Assembly: GCA_964059195.1 (NCBI GenBank)
Contig: CAXKWD010000006.1
Span: 134,414,039-134,478,038 of the forward strand
DNA from: Ectobius pallidus
Taxonomy: Eukaryota > Arthropoda > Insecta > Blattodea > Ectobiidae
DNA: 64,000 bases
Reading direction: 5' to 3'
Of this stretch, positions 1-22,874 are shown in pieces (the stretch's first letter is position 1; each line of letters begins with the position of its first letter). The translations under genes were made by a program, and so were the position numbers. Below the pieces are notes generated by a model that was not told the origin of the DNA, did not search any database, and saw only the letters and a program-made list of their open reading frames with translations.

Positions 1-20
1 CACTCTCACTTCTTTATTGG

Positions 21-345
21 GGTACAATGTCATGCTGCTGGTTGAGGCACTGTGCTACAAACCTGAAGGGCACAGGTTCAATTCCTGATGAGGTTTTTGA
101 GATTTTTCAATTGGCCTAATTCTTCTGCTGGCACTATGACCCTGAGGTCAACTCATCTTCTAACAGAAATGGGTACCAGAAGCAATTCTGGGGTAAAGGC
201 AGCCAGTGCATAAGACTGACAACCTTACCACCTTCATGTGCTAAAAGTCTAAAATTGTTGGAGGTTGAACGTTTGAATCCTAAAAGCCTTCATGGCCTCT
301 ATAGGGATCACTAGATCTTTACCTTACTTCTTTACCACCATTAAA
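21..345 (+). repeat. tRNA-derived SINE-like copy
   Basis: A B-box-like GGTTCAATTCC sits at 74-84 after an A-box-like stretch near 32-47. A unique body follows, then a pyrimidine-rich tail (tctttaccttacttctttacc). The body section at 205-300 is similar to 5083-5215. Intron 1 of GOT1. Confidence 0.5.
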
Positions 346-582
346 ACATTAATTGTGACATTTCCACCGGTCATCTGTGTCATCCATAGCCAAAGCTGGT
401 AGATCGTAGTTTTTTTGTCTTGCAAACTACGAAGTTCTGTTCTGTACCACGGAAGTCCAAGAAGTCCAAGAGCCATTTAAAAGATAGTAATAATGAAAAC
501 ATATGATTTATTCAACATCTGCATGAAATAATCACTATACAAAAGCTGCAAAAGGCATTTTCCATAAGTGTCACACAACATA

Positions 583-776
583 TGTCACACCCGTCACGCA
601 ACATGTGTCACACCCGTCACATCAAAATTAAGCCAAAATAGTAGGCATTTCAAAATTATATTTTAGGTGTGTCTTCTGTATTGAAATATCTTAACTTTTA
701 CCAAGTTTCCATTTTATACAATGATTACTTGGCTTTCTACCCAAACTATTACATGTTTTTTGTGACGGGTGTGACA
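583..776. repeat. Three copies of a 15-mer, two direct and one inverted
   Basis: TGTCACACCCGTCAC occurs exactly at 583-597 and 606-620, and as its reverse complement at 762-776. The arrangement suggests remnants of a transposon with subterminal repeats; no family assigned. Confidence 0.6.
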
Positions 777-2650
777 AGGGTACCTTGAAAAATGATTTGA
801 TGGATATCTTCACTGAAACTCATCTTAAAAATTTGTTTTATGGTGACAAAATCTTCACTTATTTGTGCTTTTGTGGGTGAAATTAAAAATTGCAGCAAAT
901 CTACTGATTCCATGAGTATAATGCAGTACTAGCCAACATGTTAAATTATAAATTTTAGTCAATGAAAAAAATACACATTTCAGCAGTTGTTATTATATAG
1001 ATACCTTTAATTTAATAGAATTGTGAATCTATTTTCAAATTCTACAGTCTTTTGCCTTTACTTTGGTATATAACATGTCTATGTCACGTAAAAAAAAGAT
1101 GTAACCACCTTTGTCCACTTTCACATGGATTGGCTTTTATCTGGATTGAATCTGGTCCCATTTAATCCAGATTATTGGAGTTCCACTGTATATATGATAC
1201 CGGTACTTAGGTTCTCTCATATTTTGGGTACGGTACCAGTAAGATAAATCTAAAAGTTCACTAGAATGTGTTGAAACATCTCATAGCTCAACATAGAACA
1301 ACTCTGAGTGTGAAAGGTTAATGTCTATGATAAGAGTGGATTAACTTAACACAAATATTCTGGTTCTGTATGACTGATGTCATCTCAATGATGAACGTGG
1401 GTGACACATTCAAAGTAATAGCAGATAGCCTATTTAGTTTGTGTTAGATATTCATATAAAAACATTTCTGTCCATTAAACCTTATCCATTCTGCATTAAT
1501 ATTCTAACATAATCATCAGAGTCTTGCAGCCTACCATTATGGTCAAAAGCAGGGAGAATTTAGACAATATTCCATGCTCTTTGATGAAGAATTCTGTTTA
1601 AACAAGTAATGAACAATTACGTTTGAAATGCCTATTTTGCCTTCTATCAATTAGTAATGACCTATGGCTTGATTATATGGGGGTAATACCTGAAAATTTC
1701 CAAAATTTTATTATTAAGCTACAAAAGGAAGCGATTAGCCCGCTGTAAGCCATTGTTTGTAAATCTAGAATTTTAACAGTCATAAATTTGTATATTTAAT
1801 TTACTTGCTATTAAACTGTGTGAAAACTCAACAGAATAGTTTGTAAGTACTGTATTTTACGGCCTATAAGATGCACCTTGATTTTAGGATGGAAATTTAA
1901 AGGAAAAGAAATTTAATGTGATTCTAAACAAAAATTTTAAAGGGAATAATATAGCCTACTTCATTGCATAAACAAATTATAACCTTGTACAATGGAACCA
2001 GTGTAAATCCCTTCTGATTTAAAACCTACGATGTACGAAAATCTCTTCTGTACAGATGGTATCACGTAAATTTTAACAACTGAACTGGTTTATCATGAAA
2101 GACATCAGTTCAGCATACAGTAAGTGTAACGGGACAAGGCTGTTTAGAGGTCATTGCCTTCATTTAAACCATCCTACGGAGACAACTCTTTCGTATAAAC
2201 GAACTCAACATTCCTTTCTTTTTGCATTGTATACCTGCCATGGCTTCCAGCACCCTCATTTTGCGATTGTGACAAGTGCACTAATGTACAGTCTGTGCCA
2301 AAATTTATAACTATTTTAACGTTTATAACACCTTGTTTATAACTATGGTATTCTGGCAATATTTGCCATAATTTTATTTTTATTTTGTATTTTTTTAAAT
2401 TTTTTTTATGTACCTTGGACCATTAGATGCACCCAACTTTCAAGGCTCTGTTTCAAGGTAAAAAATCCCTTTAGGCAAGCCTACAGGCTGAGGTAGATTT
2501 CAAAGTGCTTTTGGTTTAATTTACTGTCGCTGTGTAGCACTCTTCTTCTTTAGCCTTGGCATGACAAACCCGCAATAATAATTGCAAAAAAGAGGAAAGA
2601 GCACTTTTTCAAACATTCAAATCTCGCCTTAAATGAGAGCTATCGAGAAA
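777..2650. other. GOT1 intron sequence without recognised gene
   Basis: AT-rich with scattered short open frames that lack conserved motifs. Near 1850-1900 a stretch beginning TACTGTATTTTACGGCC resembles a DNA-transposon terminus, but no matching second end was found. Confidence 0.4.
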
Positions 2651-2654
2651 CTAG

Positions 2655-3185
2655 TTATTGATTTGTAGAGTACTCATCAAGAGCTTTTCAATGATACCCC
2701 ACAAGACGTGGTTTCAAAAATTTCGAATTTCCATCCCCCCACCCCCACTCGTACCCCCAAAACCCCCGAATCGTTGGTGTAACTGTGAACTCCATAGGGA
2801 GTACTCTAATTTATTCAAACAAAATTTCCCTCTATACTTCATAGGGGCCGAGATAAAAATGTCTTAAAATTTCAACCCCCTCCCCCGACCACTCCCTTGG
2901 GCCAATTTTGCTCAATAACGAACTTGTCCGAACTATTGGGCCTAGAAATAACACATTAAAATTTGGTTCAAATATCTTCAAAATTACGGCCGCTAGCGTG
3001 TAAAGATATATAAAAAAAATTGTGATATTTATATAAATATCACAATTTTCTTTTTTTTTTTTTGGACGGGCGGTGGTTTCGTACTTAGGGGAGCATGAAA
3101 TGTAAAGATATGAAAGAATTTTTCGAAAATCATGACATGGTATCCATTGCAATAGGTAGATTTTTCTTCGAAATCTACCTAAAAA
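2655..3185. repeat. Unclassified repeat-like block with C-rich runs and a 29-bp palindrome
   Basis: C-rich tracts around 2735-2770 and 2873-2900 interrupt otherwise AT-rich DNA. A perfect palindrome centred on TTTATATAAA at 3018-3046 ends in attgtga/tcacaat. The composition differs from the surrounding intron, suggesting an inserted element; no termini were identified. Confidence 0.3.
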
Positions 3186-3899
3186 GTGCGGTACTATGTG
3201 TTAGAGTTAGTAATACCGTTTATGAATTTTAAAGAAACACAGTAATTGTTCAACAAGAATGTAAGCAAAACAGTTCTTTTGCAACTGGTGTTATAAAATG
3301 TTTGTCTAAGCACATAGTTTGGCTTAAACTGTTATATGAAAACTGCTCATTTTCCCATGTCTAGCATTGGTGGACAATCCCTCTTCACTATTAAGTTTTA
3401 GTATTATAAGTATGAATTTTGCTACTGCACAGCCTAAATGCTGCCAGTACAGCCAGTAGCCTCTTGTATAATTTTTCTGTCCTTTAACTTAGGTGCATAA
3501 TTCAAGAACTTGCAGTCTAATTAGGCAGTTAATTTTTTGACTGATGTTTCTCACACCAAAGTTTTTAAGTTCATTTTGGCTTGGCAAGAAGCAAAAAATT
3601 ATTATATGAAAATAAATAAATAATTAGTTTTGCAGAAATTTCATCGTATTCATGGCTGTCACAGTATGTAAGGAATGTAATCCATAGGTTTTCTCATATA
3701 ACGTTCCTGCATCTGTTAGTGAAGAACGATTTGTAGAGTGAAAATGTTTTTTCATCATTGCAGCGCATCACAGGCTCTTCGTTCTATTTCTTCACCGAAA
3801 ACCATTTTAGAAATCTGACAGTGTTTTATACCCTGGATTTTTCAGTATTTTTTATTAGCCAACACAGCAACTTGTAAGATTTTCTATATCATTCATTGA

Positions 3900-4240
3900 G
3901 ACATTCTTCCCTAAAGATGAGGTTGATAATGATATGCATGCTATACTAAGACGGGAATTCATGATTGCACCATAGGCTGGAGATGATGTTCCATTTCACA
4001 TACAAGAAATTAATCACATAATTTCAAGGTTAAATGACAAGAAATATCCGGGATTGGTTGACATAACAGCAAATGTTATCAAACATAATATTCATGATCC
4101 ATGCCTTGACTCGCTTTTAAACCTATTTTATGCACTTAACATTTTTCCAGATTGCTGGAAAGTATCCACGATTAAGGCTCTAACTAACATAAGCTTGGAA
4201 AACAGAACAAATATACAGCAAACTATCTCAGATCGATGAG
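3900..4240 (+). pseudogene. Fragment of R1-like non-LTR retrotransposon reverse transcriptase
   Basis: The plus frame reads a decayed RT N-terminal region: EINHIISRLNDKKYPGL, ITANVIKHN, then a stretch ending FPDCWKVSTIKAL. This resembles the region before RT block 1 in R1/I-type elements. One in-frame stop and loss of the expected PIPK-type motif show it is dead. Similar sequence lies on the minus strand at 35958-36212. Confidence 0.6.
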
Positions 4241-4754
4241 CTTATTACCAGTAATACTTGAAGTACTGTATTTGCAATTTCTTAATAGTTCTTGCCAAGT
4301 TGTATTATTACAGCACTTTTTTATTATTAATTATATTATTATTTTATGCATATCAATGTACATCGAAGCCATACATTTCCATATCCTGTTTAAACCAGTC
4401 CTATTAACAAAGTGATCCTTTGCTGGTTTGATGTTTCTTGAATGAAAGTGATTTTTAAACTTTTTAAAAAGGAGTACCGTATTAGATTCTGTGCAAATAA
4501 GAGTGACACGGAACGTCAACACCTGATAGATCTACCTGTGGGAAGAAATTGAAGATATTGGTTCAGAACCGAATAACAGATTGTGTTGTAAAAACTATAC
4601 ATGCTATACCACTTTAAAGGGTGAACTTTTTTTTCTGGTATTTAATCTAACCTGTATCTGCCTAACCTTAAGCTGCCTTAACTTATGAAACACAGAGTAA
4701 AGAATTATGTTGCCGTAATTCCTTCTTATATACTGTTTGTGTTGTTGTTCTCAG

Positions 4755-15896
<11,142 letters not shown>

Positions 15897-16095
15897 CAGA
15901 ATTTTGTAATCAGTAATATGTTTCCTGAATGTTTTACAGGTTATTATAAAGCCAGATTCGATAGTTGTAGAGAATATGGAGGTATGTTAGCAAACTATAA
16001 TATTGGATGGAGTGTGCTGCAAGCAGTTTAAATGGTAGGGAGTATAAGAGTAAATCAAGTTTTTTATTGTGTTTGGTTTTTACCGTTGGTTAAGG

Positions 16096-16209
16096 CAGGG
16101 TGACCAGGTTGAAAAAAAGAAATAACCTTACCGAACAATACAATATTTTAGTATGCTTTAGTTCGACATTTTGTTATTTACAAGTGAAATATTCAAATTG
16201 TTACAATGA

Positions 16210-16244
<35 letters not shown>

Positions 16245-17716
16245 TCAGGTAAACTGATATAACAAAGTGCCAGTATGTTTTTGTTGAATCAGTTATAATT
16301 GCAATTATGATATGCAGAAAATAAGTTTTTCTAATCAGATTAAAATCGACCAGCGTCAGCAGAACTACAGATTTGTGATACCTTGACAATCGTGCACTCA
16401 CATAAAAATAACAAATAAAAATCCACGTCAAATCGGCCGCTCCGGGATTTGATCCGGGGACCTCCAGAATACGAGTCCAAGACATTACCATTTGGCCAAC
16501 TCAGTCAGCTTAACGGTGTCGTTAAGTGAAGGAATAGTGTTAATTGTCAAATTATACCAGTAGACAAAAATTTAAAAAACATGTGACCTTTAATTAGTCG
16601 TTACTCTGGTACCGGTCAACCGATTAGGTCCAAAATTAATATGCTTCTTGCCATGGACGTTATAAATGCGTATACCAAGTTTCATGAAATTCCGATAAAG
16701 CATATTTGAGTTATGGGGCCTTTTGTTATATAATACCATAAAAATGCACTAAATTGGGCATTATTTCGGTACCGGCCAACTGATTTCGTCCAATATCAAC
16801 AGACGTCTTCTCATGGACATTATAAATGTGTATACCAAGTTTCATGAAAATCCGATAAAGCGTATTTGAGTATGGCGCTTTTAAATAAAAACACTGAATT
16901 GGATTTGACGCCGGTACCGGTGAACCGTTTTGGTTCAATAACAATAGGGTTTTTCCCATGGACATTATAAATGCGTACCAAGTTTCATGAAAATCCGATA
17001 AAGCGTATTTGAGTTATGGCGCTTACAGACACACAGACAGACATTTTTCGTCCCCCACACACAATCTCATAAAGTACCATACTGGCACTTAATAAAGCAC
17101 TTGGCGAGAAAATGTGAATATTAATTATTCAGAATTAATATGTTGGGTGTTCCTGATTTTTCTCTTATAAAAGGAAAATCTGTCTTCAGTGCAAACACTG
17201 TGTACAGTTTTCTTTATATATTCACTGTACATTCAAAGCAATCAAATTACACTTCGTGCAAAACTGAACAAACTGCTAGGCAGTAAGAAGCCCAAAGTAG
17301 ATATGATCAATACGGCAATAATAGCATGAACTGATAGAAACAATATTACCGGTACTTTCAACCAAATCCAAACTTAATTCTTGGTAGAAATAAATTAGAG
17401 TAAGAATTTCAAGCCTTGAAATTGAGTGTGTCTGATAGAAAAATTGATACACTTGTTGCAAATAGTGCTGCTAACTGGTTAGGAAAACGTGTGAAATTAT
17501 GTTAATTAGATGCTAGTTGACTAGCAGTTGAAAATGTGGGCAAAGCCCATGAGACATAGGTTAACTGCAAAAATGTAAGTTAAACTGAAGTCTAAAGCAT
17601 TTAAAAGTCTACCATCTCATTTAATTAACATAGTATATTGCCTCAGTGTATAAACGTTTCGTTATTATATGGTGTTTTAAAATGTGTGTGTAAAATCGGG
17701 ACATCTGGTCACCCTG
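16096..17716. mobile_element. hAT-type element with 8-bp target duplication
   Basis: The termini CAGGGTGACCAG / CTGGTCACCCTG are inverted. The flanks GGTTAAGG (16088-16095) and GGTTAAGC (17717-17724) match at 7 of 8 bases, as expected for hAT. No transposase ORF remains. The interior holds a composite SINE-like repeat on the minus strand (16205-17098). Confidence 0.75.
16205..17098 (-). repeat. Composite tRNA-derived repeat, copy A (three head units)
   Basis: Read on the minus strand: a start near TTATTAAGTGCCAGTATGG, three tandem units of about 145-160 bp (repeat anchors near 16609, 16769 and 16913), then a tRNA-like module. That module has an A-box-like TGACTGAGTTGGCC and a B-box-like GGATCAAATCCC (about 16445-16510). 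A conserved 3' section and (AAT)n at 16210-16242 follow. Same order as copy B at 44057-44815, which has one unit. Confidence 0.6.
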
Positions 17717-17724
17717 GGTTAAGC

Positions 17725-20193
17725 ATACATGAAATTAATTTTAGTAGTGACAACACATCTATGGACCTAGATACTTTTGCCATGCTTTAGTTAGCCAGCA
17801 TATTTAATGTCAAAATGGCTTCTCTTTATCTTTGGAATAGTGAATAAGAATTCAGACAATCCAAGATTGAGCATGATTGTATCAACAAGCACTTCCAGAG
17901 ACTAATGGGTAGAGATCCATGAAAGAAGTTTTATTTCAAGGGAAATTTTGTTTTATAATTATAATGTTTTGGTATTATTATTAATATTGTGTTATTTTGT
18001 AAAATTATATATATATATTTATGTATATATATAAAATATATATATAAAGTATACATATATGTGTGTATATATATATTTATATTTATTCATGTACATATAT
18101 ATTCATATACATATAAGTTTTTCAGGATGTAAAAATCCTGGGCACAGAGTCCTCTGAGAGGGATTTTAAGCTGGGGGGCCCGTGTCGTAAATTTACAACA
18201 CATAAAAGAACTCTAAGCCTAAATTAGAGCCTCTGGACAAAATTTCTCTGCCCCTTCACGTTGAAGTAACATCTTAGTTTCCTGAGGGGGGTTGAGAGTC
18301 ATTGGGCTTGCCACCTGTCCCTCTGCCCTCAGAAAAAAAGCGTAACAAAATTCATATACGTAACAGAAACCTCCACTTGGAGGACCCTTCGCCCCAACAC
18401 AGGGACTATAGGGTTCCAGGTAGAGAGACACACAAGTAATTTCTACTATCACTCTCAGCTTAAATTGAACATCCCACCCAATTTTGTCAACTTGGCACGT
18501 TGATCCTAAAATACTCACCAGCGGACCTGGCTGTGGACCTCATTTGAGGATACAAGCAAGATGCTTGTGAAACGCGTCATGTGTAAGTACATATAAATTA
18601 GTGAAGTTGAGTGCTCCATAGCAATCTTTTTGTAATACTCTGTGACCTGTTCCTTTTAGAATGAAAAATTGTTGTTCAACCTCTCCATGAGAAAATATTC
18701 TTCTATGCCATCATGGCTGTTGTATTCATTTTTTGTTAATGTCATGAGAAAATTATAGATATTACAAAAATATTGTTTAAAAATGGATTAATTCCTTCGA
18801 TTAAAAATTTTGTTGCCAAAATTTGTCTAAATCTGGAATTATGTTTACTTTTCATGTTATTATTTGAAATTTGTGGTTTTTCATGATTCAGAAGTTCTAT
18901 TTTTGGGGTTCTAGACGGCAGTAAAATGAAATTCCACAATTCGAATTGAGAACAGTTCACATTATCATGTCTTACAAATTTAATGGACCTCTACTAAAGA
19001 AGAAACTGCATTACGACAGCAAGGTGGATACAACTCTCTTAATGTTGCAGTCTAAAATGTGACTGACAAGCATCAGCAAGTCCAGATGAACGGTCAGACT
19101 AAGTGCAGTATCCTTTCATACACCTTTAATACCATTTGTTTTCACTTTTGATTTCAGGTTTGTATTTCATACTTTAATAGATAATTGTAATACAGTAGAT
19201 TCAAGCATCTAATTTTCTTATTATTATTGAGGCACGTGTAGTTGTACAGTTCATTTTGGCCCGAACTAAACTGATACAGTTGACATCTAACAGAAGTGGC
19301 ATTAACTAATTCTGTTTCACATTTGTGTTGCCACTATTGGAATTATGTTTTTGTTACGTCTACTTTTTTTGTTCCCTGCACTGTATATAAATTTCACAGA
19401 AAACCTGGCATAGCCTATAAGATGTAATTATTGAATATAAGTAAATTATTCTATATGTAAAAAAGAAGTCATGGACAGTAACATGGTCAATAGTCAGTTA
19501 TGTATAGAATGAAATACATATGATCTATTTTTGTTAATCAACTCCTAATAATGTATTGTAAATTGAAAAGTATACTCTGTGGAAAGTATGTGATTTGTAT
19601 ACCTGTAAAGGGTTCGAATTTGTAATCATCTACTAGAATTGGAAGATCTGGATTCATTGCATGATTTATACAGTGTATCATAATTAGCAGGAAATTTCTG
19701 ATTGTGTGCATCAGTTCATCAAAAGGTGGATTAATTTCTCGTCTCTCTATTTTCCATCAGTTGTGGTAATGTGTGGTGATCATATTCGTAAATTTGCTTA
19801 TAGATTTTTTCATGGTATCTCTGTAAAGGACATAAACCTGGAATTTTTTTCTAAATTCTTTTCTAACTTCCCTGCAAGAATCTGTTTTCACATACAGATT
19901 GAAAATAAAAAATTCTTAATCTTAAAGTATACATAATTTTGTACATCTTATCTATAAGAAAGCAGTAGTACAACTTATAACACATTATAAGCTGCAGAAT
20001 GTATTAACACTTGTAGCCTGACAACGGATTATTTAAACGGATTGGACAATTCCACATCTCTGACAGGCATCCCCTGCTGCCTTGACGTTAGGCGACTCGA
20101 CTACTGAATGTACTCTGATAATCATATGCCAAACTCTAGTTTGTGGATGTGCTATTATTACTTACTAGGCAGCATTTACTAAACTGACAAGTA
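17725..20193. other. GOT1 downstream region
   Basis: AT-rich. An AT-rich alternating tract lies at 18008-18115, followed by an atypical, less AT-rich block at 18120-18590 that looks inserted but has no recognised termini. No AATAAA close to the GOT1 stop was seen, so the 3' UTR end is unknown. No gene recognised. Confidence 0.35.
18008..18115. repeat. AT-rich alternating (TA)n-like microsatellite
   Basis: Imperfect TATATA runs with ATTTATG and TGTGTG interruptions. Confidence 0.8.
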
Positions 20194-20889
20194 CAGTAGA
20201 ATGTCAGTTATCTGAACTAATTCGGACTGAGGGTTGTTCAGATTATAAATTTGTTCGTACAAAGTAACATGTTAAGCCTAGGAAACAAGTACAGTAATAG
20301 AAATGAATAACAATACAGTTCCTTAATGGAAAATGATCACTAATTTTTTCCTGCACCTTCTGAACTTTGTTTCTTTCCTAAATAGAACTCAATTACATTT
20401 GTAACTTCCTCTCAGACAACTAACTGTTGCTTCACTTTGAAATCCACACCGAGTGCAAAATGGTCGGTTTGCTAAGAGTTTTGATTCACTAGAAATCCTT
20501 AACTATTTCAAAAACCCAAACTTATCAGTAGCATATATAACTTTATAGTACCAGTAAAGGAGATCCATGTTTTGACAGGAGGCTATTAAACATCAGCCAG
20601 AGATCGGAGCTATATACCGTATAAGAATTTTAAACCTATTCGTCAGAATAAGTTGCTTCTATCAGCACCCTCATCCGCTATGCAAAGATCCTCTATTTTC
20701 CAGCCTGTTGCAGCTAGTTTTTTTCTGCAGTATTGTGTTAAAAGCTCTCAAATATTATGCTGAACTCCAAGTTATGTTGAATGCAGTACAGTAAATATGG
20801 TACAGTATAATTAGGTAATTATCGTAATTTGTGCTGACTCTCAACTATCATTTGGATAATTGACCGTTTGGATCATTGACATTTTACTG
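20194..20889. mobile_element. Tigger/pogo-type MITE
   Basis: The left end CAGTAGAATGTCAGTTATCT follows TA; the right end is ...CAATGAC-like, finishing TTTTACTG. The inverted ends share CAGTARAATGTCA and ATCC-type sequence. No coding capacity. The right TA flank is imperfect. A short (AAT)n starts at 20892. Confidence 0.45.
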
Positions 20890-22220
20890 CTATAATAATA
20901 ATAATAATAATTTTAAAAATTATTTTTTGATTTATTTGATATACTTTTACAGAGCTTAGATTGCCTGAATCAGTAAGTTTATCAGAAATAACAAATTCAT
21001 GATTCTATACAAAGATAAATGCAAAAATCATTATTAGTAGAGTTAGTTAATTTACAATGATTACATGGTGTAAAAATAATTTCTTATTTATCTTTATATA
21101 TCATATGTATTCACTTCTATGGATAATGAAAAAGCAATAATTAATTCTAATCTAATCTATTTTGAATTTTTACTAGGAAGTTTGTTGACCTACCTTCGGA
21201 AAGGGTTTCAGTGCCAAAGTGCTATTCATGTCCAACTTCGCAAATAAAAAAAGTTGAACAAAATATGATACATCATGAGTCGTGACTTCCTTTGATCCTT
21301 TGTACAGTTCTGTTATCTTAATATTATAAATTCTAGTCGTTTTTGATGTTGTCTTTTAAAATGCCGAATGCTATGTAAAGTGTTTGTAAAGGGTAGCTGT
21401 TATGTATCATAGTATGTAAAGAATGTAGTGCAAGAACTGTATACAATCCTAGGCATCTAATTGAAGAATTGTCTCTCTAAATGAGGACAGTGATAGATCA
21501 TTGAAATTTGAATTGCTATAATAGCTTGTATGACATTTTTGGGAGCAATAGATGGTATTCTATGACCTGTTCTAAAATGTGCTTTCACTGTTCTAAATAC
21601 TGTAATAAATACCTCATCCTTATATGAAGAGACCAAACATTTTCAAAAACAAAAAAAAGTTGAGGTAATGAATGTGAGTTTGCTTTCTGTGTTTGAAAAT
21701 GTAGTACTGTGGGTAGAAGAAATATTAATAAATAAAGATCTGTTGACTGAAAGAAAGCAGCAATCAACAACAACACCAAAATAAAAATAACACCAAAACA
21801 AACACTCGATTTACTCTTGTAATTTTTGCCAGCATACAGCATATAAATGCTACTGCTTCTAGTTGAGTCCTAAGAATTTAATTTGTAATAATGTACATAA
21901 TTAATACAGCCTATTTGTTTTAATTATCATATTTGTATCAGTTTTACAGCTCTGCATTTAATTATAGCATTTAGTATTAAAATTAATAATGCTTTTGGGC
22001 CTCAGTTAATGCTATATCATTTTATATTTTAACTGTTTTCAGTGACAGAATGAATTCGTGTAATCAGTTGATGACATTTTGCACTTTGTTATGGAATGTT
22101 GAAGTGAGTGGTTTGAATGTATATATTATGCATAAAACAAACTTGTGGGTTATGTAAGAGAGATTCTTCCAGAATGTGGGATACATATCTTCAGAAAAGT
22201 TGAAGTATTAATTTATTGAT
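20890..22220. other. No recognised gene
   Basis: AT-rich spacer with short random open frames. Several AATAAA-like hexamers (e.g. near 21239 and 21729) exist, but none is linked to a transcript. Confidence 0.35.
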
Positions 22221-22222
22221 TA

Positions 22223-22872
22223 TGCGAGGGCTATTTTTTTTCAACCTCTGATAGGGCATAAAATGAAGATAAGTATGAATTACAAAATGGTTTTATTACC
22301 AGGAGTCAAGTACAATCACAATTACTTTTCCACATAGACACTGTGAAGATTAAGATATTTGTCATATCGGTGGACGACCTTCTCAATATGCGCTTCATAG
22401 AAGGTTGCTGCCAGCATATTGAAATAGGTCTTCACAGCCTCGTCGAGTTCTTCATTGGGGTGGAAGCGTGTCCTCCTAGATCTTTCTTCACCTGCCGTTG
22501 AGTGAAAATTTCACAACGGTAATCCAACAGCTGCTTACTCAGTTTCATTGGGAAGTGTTTAATCACCTGTCATACAGCCAGATCTAGCGCCAAGTGACTT
22601 TACTCTTTTTTGGCAGATGAAGAAAGATCTGGGAGGACAGCGCTTCCACACCATTGAAGAACTTCAATACTCCATGAAGACCTATCTCAAAAAGTTGGCA
22701 TCAACCTTCTATGAAGAGTGAATTGGGAAGGTCGTCCATCGATATATCAAGTGTCTTAATCTTCATGAAGACTGTGTGGAAAAGTACTTGACTCCTGGTA
22801 ATAAAACCATTTTGTGATTCATACTTTTCTATATTTTATGCTCATTGGAGGTTGGAAAAAAAATAGCCTTCA
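22223..22872. mobile_element. Mariner-like element rearranged into a fold-back
   Basis: Flanked by TA (22221-22222, 22873-22874). The ends begin GCGAGGGCTATTTTTTTTC. Arms of about 275 bp (22223-22497 and 22612-22872) are inverted copies of the same transposase 3' half. On the plus strand the loop and right arm read PDLAPSDF, the context of the third catalytic Asp in mariners. KKDLGGQRFHTIEEL and a C-terminal HRYIKCLN-type motif follow. No 5' half of the transposase is present. Confidence 0.75.
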
Positions 22873-22874
22873 TA

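Noticed and set aside
18480..18590. Possible hammerhead ribozyme of a Penelope-like element near GTGAAACGCGTC
   Set aside because: The CUGANGA core was not found at the required position.
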